Assembly (NCBI RefSeq): GCF_008806775.1 | Contig: NZ_WAEM01000003.1 | Span: forward strand, 310,001-374,000 | DNA: 64,000 bases | DNA from: Flavobacterium luteum | GTDB lineage: Bacteria; Bacteroidota; Bacteroidia; Flavobacteriales; Flavobacteriaceae | Reading direction: 5' to 3' | Shown: positions 1-7,529 of the stretch, piece after piece | Numbering within the stretch: the first letter of the stretch is position 1 | How the letters are laid out: each line of letters opens with the position of its first letter | Position numbers and translations under genes: made by a program | The notes under the pieces: generated by a model | Told to the model about the DNA's origin: nothing | Databases searched by the model: none | What the model saw: only the letters and a program-made list of their open reading frames with translations

Positions 1-347
1 GTTAATGTTAGTGTTGTAAGTGAATTGTTATTACATGATAATGTAGTTAATTTTGTTAATCCTGAAACATCAAGGCTTGCTAGTTGGTTAGTATCAACGT
101 ACAATGTTGTTAGGTTAGAAAAGCTTTTAATTCCTGTTAAATTCACTATCGATTTAGATTTTAAATTTAAATAGGTAGGAACTAATGCTTCACCAGCCTG
201 TATTTGTCCGTCAGTATTAGTGTCCACGCCTAGGGTAATCAAAGCTGCCTTAAAATTGGCATCTGGAATGGTGACTACTTGCGCTATTATAGTGCCAGAA
301 AATAAAATAAATAAAGCACTAAAAAACGATAATTTAGAATACTTCAT
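1..347 (-). CDS. Leucine-rich-repeat secreted protein, N-terminal part (cut by window edge)
   Basis: An open frame begins at the ATG at 347 and runs off the left edge, giving 115 visible residues. It opens with a signal peptide (MKYSKLSFFSALFILFSG, cleavage near IIAQ). Next comes a short motif common in Flavobacteriia repeat proteins, IPDANFKAALI..GVDTNTDGQI. Then repeats of the type NLTTLYVDTNQLASLDVSGL and LTTLSCNNNSLTTLTL, with Leu and Asn spaced as in internalin/BspA-type LRRs. Proteins of this build are usually surface-exposed or secreted, often by T9SS, but the C-terminus that would show a sorting domain is outside the window. The identity as an LRR protein is firm; the function is unknown. 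Confidence 0.85.
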   Translation of the reverse strand, partial: MKYSKLSFFSALFILFSGTIIAQVVTIPDANFKAALITLGVDTNTDGQIQAGEALVPTYLNLKSKSIVNLTGIKSFSNLTTLYVDTNQLASLDVSGLTKLTTLSCNNNSLTTLTL

Positions 348-365
348 GATTTCTAATATTTTAAT

Positions 366-433
366 TTCCTACTCGTAAGGCTTTTCGGTTCCGCCCCGTT
401 TATTAAAGTGGTTTCTGGTTTCCACTTGTGGAA
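366..433 (-). promoter_or_regulatory. Candidate structured leader RNA (three-way junction) before the LRR gene
   Basis: On the minus strand this GC-richer patch can fold with three stems. TTCC/GGAA (430-433 with 366-369) closes it. AAGTGG/CCACTT (422-427 with 406-411) and GGC/GCC (393-395 with 379-381) are the two arms. The two apical loops resemble each other (AAACCAGAAA and GGAACCGAAAA). The element ends about 19 nt before the LRR start codon. I do not recognise it as a named riboswitch. The stems are short, so this may be chance. Confidence 0.3.
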
Positions 434-546
434 TATTTAAAAAATTTTTAAAATATTTATATTTTTCTTCTTTCATAAACTAATAGTTGTTAAAATTATT
501 AAAATCGATTACTTAAAGTTAGTTAAAATTTATCTAGAAAACAAAA

Positions 547-569
547 AACAGCAGAGTTAATTTGCTGTT
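547..569 (-). terminator. Hairpin with minus-strand U-tract, no gene feeding it
   Basis: AACAGCA/TGCTGTT forms a 7-bp stem with a 9-nt loop. Read on the minus strand it is followed by TTTTGTTTT, the form of a weak intrinsic terminator. No minus-strand gene lies between here and serB. It would therefore act as an attenuator in the long LRR leader, or end a small RNA. The rest of the 348-803 gap is AT-rich and shows no coding frame. Confidence 0.35.
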
Positions 570-710
570 AAATAGGTTATTATATTAATTAAATATTGAA
601 CAAGCTCGAGGATTAAATTCTTTATAATACTATTTATATAAATAAGGGACGTCAAGAAAAATCTATTGAAACGTTTAGAAATCGCTTCATAAATTTTTTT
701 TTTAAAAAAT

Positions 711-744
711 AAAAACCTGTTTAAAGATTTGATCAGGTTTTTTT
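711..744. terminator. Bidirectional terminator-like hairpin upstream of serB
   Basis: AAAAACCTG and CAGGTTTTT flank a 15-nt loop and leave a T-run on both strands. No plus-strand gene precedes it in the 363 bases after the LRR start. Either it ends an unseen small transcript or it insulates serB. Confidence 0.45.
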
Positions 745-881
745 GGTTAAAAGAAATCTAATCTAGATCTTCGGATGAGAAAGTAAGGTTTCATTTTCTC
801 TTTATGAAAAAACACAAGATATTCTTTTTTATAAGCAATAGATTGTCGATTTTTGCCCATCACAAATCAATTTATATAGAA

Positions 882-2120
882 ATGGCAATAGAAGATAAAG
901 AAATTATTTTATTAAAAGTTTCTGGTCAGGACAAGCCAGGTGTAACTGCTGGTTTAACATCCATATTGGCGACTTATGATGCTATTATTTTAGACATTGG
1001 TCAAGCCGATATTCACGACACACTATCTTTGGGTATTTTATTTGAAGTAAAAGCAGGATCTAGTTCAGCTGCTGTTTTAAAAGATTTACTTTTCAAAGCT
1101 TATGAATTAGGCATCAAGGTTAATTTTATCCCTATCACAATTCCTGATTACGAAATTTGGGTAAAAGGACAACGGAAACAACGTTATATTATCAATATTT
1201 TAGGAGAAAAGCTGACTGCAGTTCAATTAGCTGCGGTGACAAAAATTATGTCTGACCAAAATTTGAATATTGATTCTATCATACGATTAACAGGAAGAAC
1301 TTCTGTAGTTGACATTGAAGAGTATCCACGTTGCTGCATTCAATTATCCGTAACGGGTAATGTAATTGATAAAACAGCTATAAATGCAAGTTTTATGCAA
1401 ATTTCGGGAGATTTGGATGTCGACATTGCCTTTCAAGAGGACAATATGTATAGAAGAAACAGACGATTAGTTTGTTTTGATATGGATTCAACATTAATCC
1501 AAACTGAAGTAATAGACGAACTTGCTGAATTAGCAGGAGTAGGGGAGCAAGTACGTGCAATTACTGAATCGGCGATGAACGGCGAAATAGATTTTAGCGA
1601 AAGCTTTAAGAAAAGAATGGCTTTGCTAGAAGGATTGAGCGAAGATGTATTGCAAAATGTTGCTAAAAACTTGCCTATAACTAAAGGAGCACATCGCTTA
1701 ATGAAAGCCTTAAAATATTACGGATACAAAACCGCCATTTTATCAGGAGGATTTACCTATTTTGGAGAGTTTTTACAAAAAGAGTTGGGAATAGATTACG
1801 TGTATGCCAATCAATTGGAAATTGTTGATGGTAAACTGACCGGAAAGTATTTAGGAGAAATCGTTGATGGTCAGAAAAAAGCCGAATATCTAAAAGCCAT
1901 TGCAGAACGAGAAGGAATACACATCAATCAAACTATTGCAGTTGGTGACGGAGCAAATGATTTACCCATGTTAAATTTGGCAGGATTAGGAATTGCTTTT
2001 CATGCTAAACCAAAGGTAAAAGAAAATGCATCTACATCAATTTCTAGTTTAGGGCTTGACGGTATTTTATATTTACTAGGGTATCATGACCGACATATTG
2101 ATATGATGCAAGAAGACTAA
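882..2120 (+). CDS. serB: Phosphoserine phosphatase SerB with N-terminal ACT domains
   Basis: Final step of serine synthesis: hydrolysis of O-phosphoserine in the cytoplasm. The frame is open from 804, but the first 26 residues (MKKHKIFFFISNRL...) look unlike the family. I place the start at the ATG at 882 (MAIEDKEIILLKVSG), where the ACT-type regulatory region begins, giving 412 residues. Two ACT-like segments fill roughly the first 190 residues. The HAD phosphatase follows: nucleophile motif DMDST (D200 and D202 from this start), SGGFTYF for phosphate binding, and GDGANDLPML for Mg2+. Length and order match SerB proteins with ACT domains. It stands alone, with no other serine genes beside it. 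Confidence 0.93.
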   Translation: MAIEDKEIILLKVSGQDKPGVTAGLTSILATYDAIILDIGQADIHDTLSLGILFEVKAGSSSAAVLKDLLFKAYELGIKVNFIPITIPDYEIWVKGQRKQRYIINILGEKLTAVQLAAVTKIMSDQNLNIDSIIRLTGRTSVVDIEEYPRCCIQLSVTGNVIDKTAINASFMQISGDLDVDIAFQEDNMYRRNRRLVCFDMDSTLIQTEVIDELAELAGVGEQVRAITESAMNGEIDFSESFKKRMALLEGLSEDVLQNVAKNLPITKGAHRLMKALKYYGYKTAILSGGFTYFGEFLQKELGIDYVYANQLEIVDGKLTGKYLGEIVDGQKKAEYLKAIAEREGIHINQTIAVGDGANDLPMLNLAGLGIAFHAKPKVKENASTSISSLGLDGILYLLGYHDRHIDMMQED

Positions 2121-2155
2121 ATTTAAGAACTGTAATAAAAGAAGAAGGCTGGTTT

Positions 2156-2287
2156 TTAAGAAATTGTTTTTGAGTGCGATTTAATTGTAATTTCTACACA
2201 TCTTTTGCCCCCACTTCCACCACATACTTTTCTTGGCGCACAAGAAGTCACAAGAATTAGAGTAATAATTAAATGAAGCATTTTCAT
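2156..2287 (-). CDS. Small lipoprotein, 43 aa, behind the GH3 gene
   Basis: This short frame starts at an ATG two bases after the GH3 stop codon and ends at TAA. The product is MKMLHLIITLILVTSC followed by APRKVCGGSGGKRC and a short polar tail. LVTSC is a good lipobox with Cys16 as lipidation site, and two more cysteines frame a GGSGGK stretch. The spacing implies co-transcription and probably translational coupling with the GH3 gene. I recognise no family. It is a real-gene candidate because of the complete signal/lipobox and the tight junction, but a 43-codon frame can also arise by chance. Confidence 0.6.
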   Translation of the reverse strand: MKMLHLIITLILVTSCAPRKVCGGSGGKRCVEITIKSHSKTIS

Positions 2288-2289
2288 TT

Positions 2290-3816
2290 TTAACGATTTA
2301 AGATTAATTGCATCTGTTTCAATTGTTCTAAATAATCTCTTTGGTTGGACAGCCTCGGGATTTTATGTTGGCCGCCTAATTTGTCTTGTTGTTTGAGCCA
2401 GTCATAAAATAAGTTGGGTCTTGCGATGTTCAAAACCAATGGGTTTAAAGTCATGTTATTATACCTTTTTGCTTCGTAATCGGAATTTAAAGATTGCAAA
2501 TTTTCATCTAGAATTTTTTGAAAAGCAACAGGATTATCAGGGTTTTTCTTAAATTCAATCATCCATTCATGGCTACCTTTGTTTTTGTCTTTCATAAAGA
2601 TAGGAGCAACGGTATAATCCACTATTTCGGTTTGTGTCATCTGACAGGTTTTTGCAATGGCTCTGTCGGTATTTTCGACCATCAACTCTTCTCCAAAAAC
2701 ATTGATATGATGTTTTGTTCGCCCTGTTACACGAATTTTATACGGATTTAATGAGGTAAATCGAACGGTGTCTCCCACCAAATATCTCCATAGTCCACCG
2801 TTTGTAGTAATAACTATAGCATAATTTTTATGTAATTCTACATCAGATAATCGGATGGCTTTTTTATTTGGAGTATCAAAAACATCCATTGGAATAAATT
2901 CATAAAATATGCCGTAATCTAACATTAACAGTAAGTCACTAGAGTTATTCAAGTCCTGAATGGCGAAAAATCCTTCAGAAGCATTGTATATTTCGTAATA
3001 TTTAAAATCTGAATTGGGTAATATTTTTTTGTATTGATCACGATAGGGATCAAAACTTACGCCTCCATGAAAATACACTTCTAAGTTAGGCCAAATTTCA
3101 AATAAATCTTCGTCGCCTGTTTCTTCTAAAATCTTATTCATTAATACTAACATCCAGGAGGGAACTCCAGCAAAACTGGTTACATTCTCGTTTTTTGTCT
3201 CGTTAATAATGGCTGCAATTTTACTCTCCCATTCGCTCATTAATGAAACTCTATTGCTTGGAGTGCTACTAAACTCTGCCCAAATTGGCATATTCTCTAT
3301 TAAAATTGCAGATAAATCTCCAAAAAAAGAATTGTTATTTTCATAAATCTGTGAGCTTCCTCCTAATCGTAAACTTTTACCAAGAAACAATTCGGAATTT
3401 TCATTATTATTCAAATACATACACAATAAATCCTTACTTCCTTTGTAATGGCAATCTTCTAAAGCCTCATTGCTTACAGGAATAAATTTGCTTTTTGCAT
3501 TGGTAGTTCCGCTCGATTTGGCAAACCATTTTATTGGAGTGCTCCAAAGTATGTTTTGCTCGCCTTTTCGGGTTTGCTCAATTAAAGGTTCTAAATCTTC
3601 ATAGGTTGAAATAGGAACTCGATCCGTAAATGTTTGATATGATTTTATAGAATCAAAATCATAATTTTTACCAATAACAGTATTTTCTGAAGAGCGAATG
3701 AGGTTCATCAGCAATTCCTCTTGCACTTCATTAGGATATTTTAAAAACAACTCAATTTGATGAATCCGTTGTTTTAAAACCCACGAAGCAATAGAATTGA
3801 TTATTGGTAATGGCAT
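2290..3816 (-). CDS. GH3 auxin-responsive-promoter family protein (acyl-adenylate amidosynthetase type)
   Basis: 508 residues, full length for bacterial GH3 homologues. GH3 enzymes belong to the adenylate-forming ANL-like group. In plants they conjugate auxin or jasmonate to amino acids through an acyl-AMP intermediate; the bacterial substrate is generally unknown. Visible motifs: the ATP-binding loop AKSSGTTNAKSKFIP near residue 105, FAGVPSWM, the YNASEGFF segment near 279 that matches the second ATP motif, and VTGRTKHHINVFGEE where the C-terminal lobe begins. No signal peptide, so cytosolic. A small lipoprotein gene follows two bases downstream. The divergent neighbour DUF2797 is separated by a palindromic repeat. 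Family is confident; reaction unassigned. Confidence 0.88.
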   Translation of the reverse strand: MPLPIINSIASWVLKQRIHQIELFLKYPNEVQEELLMNLIRSSENTVIGKNYDFDSIKSYQTFTDRVPISTYEDLEPLIEQTRKGEQNILWSTPIKWFAKSSGTTNAKSKFIPVSNEALEDCHYKGSKDLLCMYLNNNENSELFLGKSLRLGGSSQIYENNNSFFGDLSAILIENMPIWAEFSSTPSNRVSLMSEWESKIAAIINETKNENVTSFAGVPSWMLVLMNKILEETGDEDLFEIWPNLEVYFHGGVSFDPYRDQYKKILPNSDFKYYEIYNASEGFFAIQDLNNSSDLLLMLDYGIFYEFIPMDVFDTPNKKAIRLSDVELHKNYAIVITTNGGLWRYLVGDTVRFTSLNPYKIRVTGRTKHHINVFGEELMVENTDRAIAKTCQMTQTEIVDYTVAPIFMKDKNKGSHEWMIEFKKNPDNPVAFQKILDENLQSLNSDYEAKRYNNMTLNPLVLNIARPNLFYDWLKQQDKLGGQHKIPRLSNQRDYLEQLKQMQLILNR

Positions 3817-3825
3817 TATTAGTAG

Positions 3826-3960
3826 GGATTTTAGATTTACGATTTAGGATTTGAAAAATTCAATTGCAAATCCATAACTTTACAACATATTCAAAAATAG
3901 CAAAATTTTACAATATTCTAACGATTTAGTTCTAAAATCCTAAATCTAAAATCCTAAATT
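3826..3960. repeat. Imperfect inverted repeat built of TTTAGGATTTTAGATT-type units
   Basis: The left arm (3826-3852) and right arm (3934-3960) are near reverse complements made of TAAATC/GATTTA units, enclosing about 80 bases. The repeat fills most of the divergent gap between the GH3 and DUF2797 genes and ends 4 bases before the DUF2797 ATG. A related palindrome sits inside the cobalamin riboswitch at 61362-61431, which suggests a dispersed intergenic repeat family. Confidence 0.6.
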
Positions 3961-3964
3961 GATA

Positions 3965-4759
3965 ATGACTTACGAAGGCGTACTCACTAAAATGCAAACG
4001 GAATTTGGTAATCCAATTCAATATTATTTGGTTTTTGAGAATAGTTTTCTGAATATGAATCAATTATTAAATAAAGAAATCACCATTAAATTTGAAGGGT
4101 TTCAATGTTTGAATTGTGGCAAAAAGAAGAAAATTTTCCGACAAGGATTTTGTTACGATTGTTTTTATTCTAGCCCAGCAGTAGGCGATTGGATTATGAA
4201 ACCCGAATTAAGCACAGCTCATTTGGGAATTGCCGATAGAGATTTAGTTTATGAATCGAAAGTGCAATTACAGCCACATATTGTTTATTTGGCTTTGTCT
4301 AGCGAGGTGAAAGTTGGCGTAACGAGAAAAACACAAGTTCCTACTCGCTGGATAGATCAAGGAGCCGAAAAAGCATTGTCGATTGTAGAAGTTCCTAATC
4401 GCTATTTAGCAGGAATAACAGAGGTTGCGTTAAAAAATCATTTTGCAGATAAAACCAATTGGCGAAAGATGCTTACTAACGATATTGCTTCAACTGATTT
4501 GATTGAAGAAAAATTAAAATTGCAAAAGTTGCTTCCTAAAGAAGTGCACGATTTTTTCTATTCAGATAAAAATGATTTGTATGAAATGCATTATCCTGTT
4601 TTAGAATATCCAAAAAAAATAAATAGTTTAAGTTTAGATAAAACCCCAATTTTTAAAGGAGTTTTGATTGGAATAAAAGGGCAGTATCTTATTTTTAATG
4701 ATGGAACAGTATTCAATATTAGAAGCTCTGAAGGGTATATTGTTAGTTTGAGTTTATAA
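3965..4759 (+). CDS. DUF2797 domain protein with zinc-ribbon motif
   Basis: 264 residues from the ATG at 3965; an upstream in-frame TTG would add only two residues. The sequence follows the DUF2797 pattern. Cys pairs CLNCGKKKK...FCYDCFY near residue 50 look like a zinc ribbon. The conserved block is VGVTRKTQVPTRWIDQGA near 120, followed by NWRKMLTN. The VGVTR..RW..QGA segment resembles the core of GIY-YIG-like folds, which is only an impression. Function is unknown for the family. A strong terminator follows directly. Confidence 0.85.
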   Translation: MTYEGVLTKMQTEFGNPIQYYLVFENSFLNMNQLLNKEITIKFEGFQCLNCGKKKKIFRQGFCYDCFYSSPAVGDWIMKPELSTAHLGIADRDLVYESKVQLQPHIVYLALSSEVKVGVTRKTQVPTRWIDQGAEKALSIVEVPNRYLAGITEVALKNHFADKTNWRKMLTNDIASTDLIEEKLKLQKLLPKEVHDFFYSDKNDLYEMHYPVLEYPKKINSLSLDKTPIFKGVLIGIKGQYLIFNDGTVFNIRSSEGYIVSLSL

Positions 4760-4765
4760 AAAACA

Positions 4766-4798
4766 AAACCCTTTTGCATTTATAATGCAAAAGGGTTT
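4766..4798. terminator. Bidirectional intrinsic terminator
   Basis: A perfect 14-bp stem (AAACCCTTTTGCAT / ATGCAAAAGGGTTT) with a 5-nt loop, A-run before and T-run after. It lies between the convergent DUF2797 and AsmA genes and serves both. Confidence 0.9.
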
Positions 4799-4815
4799 CA
4801 TAAACAAAAAGTATC

Positions 4816-7389
4816 TTACTCTTTTTTCTTTTTTCCAAACAAACCATTCAATAATTCGCCAGCTTTAGCTTTTACATCTTTTTTGATATCAGTTTTAGTG
4901 GTGTCGCTTTTAGGTTTTGTAGCATTGGTAATGATGCTGCTTATGGTTTCTTTACCTTTAGCAACCGCTTTTTCTTTTTGTTGTTTTACCAATTGATTGG
5001 TCAAATTGGTTATAGCGCTTTTCATATCAGTAGTAACTTTTGGGTTTTTAAAATTACCGGTAATCAAAGCATTTATAGGAACGTTTTCTATTTTTTTTGC
5101 ATCTGCAGGAGTTAATCTAGCAATAAGATTATTGGCTTCAGTTCCTAAATATTTTGCTGGAACATCAAACTTTAAGTTGTAATTCATGATTTGGTCAAAA
5201 CCGTGTTGCCCACCTACATTTACCTTTATATCTTGGTATTTTATATCAAAAGGTTTTACATTCACTTTTCCGTCTTTAAAGGTTAGAGCCGCTTTGACAT
5301 CTTTTAAATTCAGGTTTTTTAAATCAAAAAATTTTAAATTTTCATTTAGTTTAGTTAAAAGTTCAGAATTATTAGGATTGACAGTTGTAGATAATAATTG
5401 CCCTAACAAATCCCCTGAAATTGAATTTAAATTTGGTGTCATTTCTTTATCATCTAAATTTCCTGAAAGTTTTATAGTCGAATTCAGTTTTCCGCTAATA
5501 ACTCCTGCAATGGGAGCAATCTTTTTTAGCATTTCAAGTTGTGTGAATGTTTGTTGAATGTCCACTGCATTCATTCCTAACTTCATATTAAAAAACGGCA
5601 CTTTTTCTTTTGTAGAAACATCACCATTAAAAGCAATTTGTCCTCCAAAAACGGAAGTTTTCACGTTGTCTAATGTTACTTTTTGGTCTTTTATAATCAA
5701 TTTTCCTGAAACGTCTTTTAAGGTTAGATTGTCATACAGAACAGTATTTGCTTTTGCCGTTAAGGAACAATTTAGGAACGCTGGGATTTTTACTGCTTCT
5801 TTAGGTTTTTCATTTACTTTAGGAACTTCTGTTGTGATAAAATCGCCAACAGCAAATTGGTTGGATTGCAAATTGAAGTTTCCTTTTAACTCTTGTTTTT
5901 TAAACATAAATCCGTAAAAATTTTCAAGAATTCCGTTTACTTTCATGTCGGTTTTTCCAGTGGTTAAATCCAATTCCTGCAAATTGATTTTGGTGTTGGT
6001 AAACTGAACTACAGCTTTATTAATATTCATGGCCTTATTAGCTTCATCCACATATTTAAATCCTGTTAAGGTCATGTTTCCAGAATTTTGCATTTTTTCA
6101 TATTGATTGGTTTCAACAGATTTCATGTCAAATTTTGTTACGACATCAGCCTTTAAAATCCCAGAAAGCGGAACAGTTAGTTTAACGGGATAGGCTTTAG
6201 AAACATTAGATAAGTTAATTGTTCCTTTTAATTCGGCATTCACTAAAGGATTTTCGGAGATGTTTCTAATATTTGCTTTAGCGTTAAAAACGTCTTGATC
6301 TATTTTAAAGGAAAGTTTGTCTAAATTAACATAAGTATCATTTAATAATCCTGTCTCATTGATGATTTTGGTGTCAATTACAATGTTTTGAACTGATTTT
6401 GGTAAGTTAGGATAATGAAATGAAGCATTGTTTGAAGTAATGGCTAGATTGAATTTTGGAACCGTTTTATCCGAATACAAACCTTTAGCAAAACCAGCAA
6501 TCGCGAAATCCCCAGTAGTTTTCACGTCTTTTAAACTGCCAGAAAAAGCGGATGGAATTAGGCCCAAAAAGTTCTGAAAACTAGAAGTAGGCGTTTTGAA
6601 TTTTAAATCATATTCCTGACCGTTTTCTACCATTTGAATAAACCCGTCAAACTCTAATGGCAATTGATTGATAAGCGCTTTGTTTTCTTTAAAAGTGTAT
6701 TTACTCTTATCTAAATCAATACCTAAAACAGCATCTAAAGTTACTGGGACACGATTCATATAATTGATTTTGTCCATAAATAAGGAAACACTTGCAGTTG
6801 ATTTTGTAACCAAATCGAGTTTTGAAGCTGCAAAATCCCCCGATCCAGAATGGTTTAAACTGTCTATTGTCATTTTTATTTTAGAGCTTTCATCAAAATA
6901 TTTAAATCTTAAATTTTCTACTTTATATTCTTTAATTTTTAATGCTAATGGACTGCTTTCGCCTCCTTCTTTTTTATTTTTATCTTTTAAAGCAATGTCA
7001 AAATTTCCAACTCCATCTTTGTTGAAAATAATATTTATTAAACCATTTTCAGTTGAAATGGCTTCAATATTCATTGATTCTTCCTTGCCTTTAAACAATT
7101 CTTTTATAGACATTTTTAAATTCAGTTCGCCTAAAGAAATTAAGGTGTCTCCCTCAAAAGGAGCTTTGTTGATAATTAATAATTTGTCAATAGAAACATT
7201 TGCTTGCGGAAAACTCTTGAACAAACTCAAATCAGCATCTGCAAAAGATACTTTAGCGTCTACTTTCTCATTTATAGCTTCTGTTATTTTTGCTTTGATT
7301 TGGTCTTTAAAAAAATAAGGAATTGCAAATAAAGAAGCGACTAGTAAAAGAATAATAATTCCAGTAATTTTTAATATTTTCTTAATCAT
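4816..7389 (-). CDS. AsmA family protein
   Basis: 857 residues. One N-terminal membrane segment (about residues 7-26, GIIILLLVASLFAIPYFF) is followed by a long periplasmic beta-rich region. The opening KAKITEAINEKVDAKVSFADADLSLFKSFP is the usual AsmA start, in which a new membrane protein describes a bilayer-near module. The AsmA C-terminal block lies around 600-780 (SGDLLGQLLST, KDVKAALTFKDGKVNV). The last 70 residues are Lys-rich and probably cytosolic or disordered. AsmA-like proteins are thought to take part in outer-membrane lipid transport or assembly. It is monocistronic, with a shared terminator downstream and the sppA terminator upstream. Confidence 0.88.
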   Translation of the reverse strand: MIKKILKITGIIILLLVASLFAIPYFFKDQIKAKITEAINEKVDAKVSFADADLSLFKSFPQANVSIDKLLIINKAPFEGDTLISLGELNLKMSIKELFKGKEESMNIEAISTENGLINIIFNKDGVGNFDIALKDKNKKEGGESSPLALKIKEYKVENLRFKYFDESSKIKMTIDSLNHSGSGDFAASKLDLVTKSTASVSLFMDKINYMNRVPVTLDAVLGIDLDKSKYTFKENKALINQLPLEFDGFIQMVENGQEYDLKFKTPTSSFQNFLGLIPSAFSGSLKDVKTTGDFAIAGFAKGLYSDKTVPKFNLAITSNNASFHYPNLPKSVQNIVIDTKIINETGLLNDTYVNLDKLSFKIDQDVFNAKANIRNISENPLVNAELKGTINLSNVSKAYPVKLTVPLSGILKADVVTKFDMKSVETNQYEKMQNSGNMTLTGFKYVDEANKAMNINKAVVQFTNTKINLQELDLTTGKTDMKVNGILENFYGFMFKKQELKGNFNLQSNQFAVGDFITTEVPKVNEKPKEAVKIPAFLNCSLTAKANTVLYDNLTLKDVSGKLIIKDQKVTLDNVKTSVFGGQIAFNGDVSTKEKVPFFNMKLGMNAVDIQQTFTQLEMLKKIAPIAGVISGKLNSTIKLSGNLDDKEMTPNLNSISGDLLGQLLSTTVNPNNSELLTKLNENLKFFDLKNLNLKDVKAALTFKDGKVNVKPFDIKYQDIKVNVGGQHGFDQIMNYNLKFDVPAKYLGTEANNLIARLTPADAKKIENVPINALITGNFKNPKVTTDMKSAITNLTNQLVKQQKEKAVAKGKETISSIITNATKPKSDTTKTDIKKDVKAKAGELLNGLFGKKKKE

Positions 7390-7473
7390 GATGATGTTTG
7401 ATTTAGTTCATAATTTGTATTACAAAAATAGCATTTACTAGGTTAGCTCATTGTAATGTTTTCTTAAAATAAC

Positions 7474-7505
7474 AAATCCGTTTAAGAAATTACTTAAACG
7501 GATTT
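7474..7505 (-). terminator. Terminator of sppA
   Basis: A 13-bp perfect stem (AAATCCGTTTAAG / CTTAAACGGATTT) with a 6-nt loop, 24 bases beyond the sppA stop codon. Confidence 0.8.
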
Positions 7506-7529
7506 ATTGTAAGTTGAGACTATTTTATT

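Noticed and set aside
804..881. Longer N-terminus for SerB starting at 804
   Set aside because: The added 26 residues do not fit the family, and the ACT domain begins right after the ATG at 882.
5186..7318. Long plus-strand open frames opposite the AsmA-like gene
   Set aside because: They are antisense to a well-supported full-length protein, lack recognisable domains and show the biased composition expected of a mirrored AT-rich gene.
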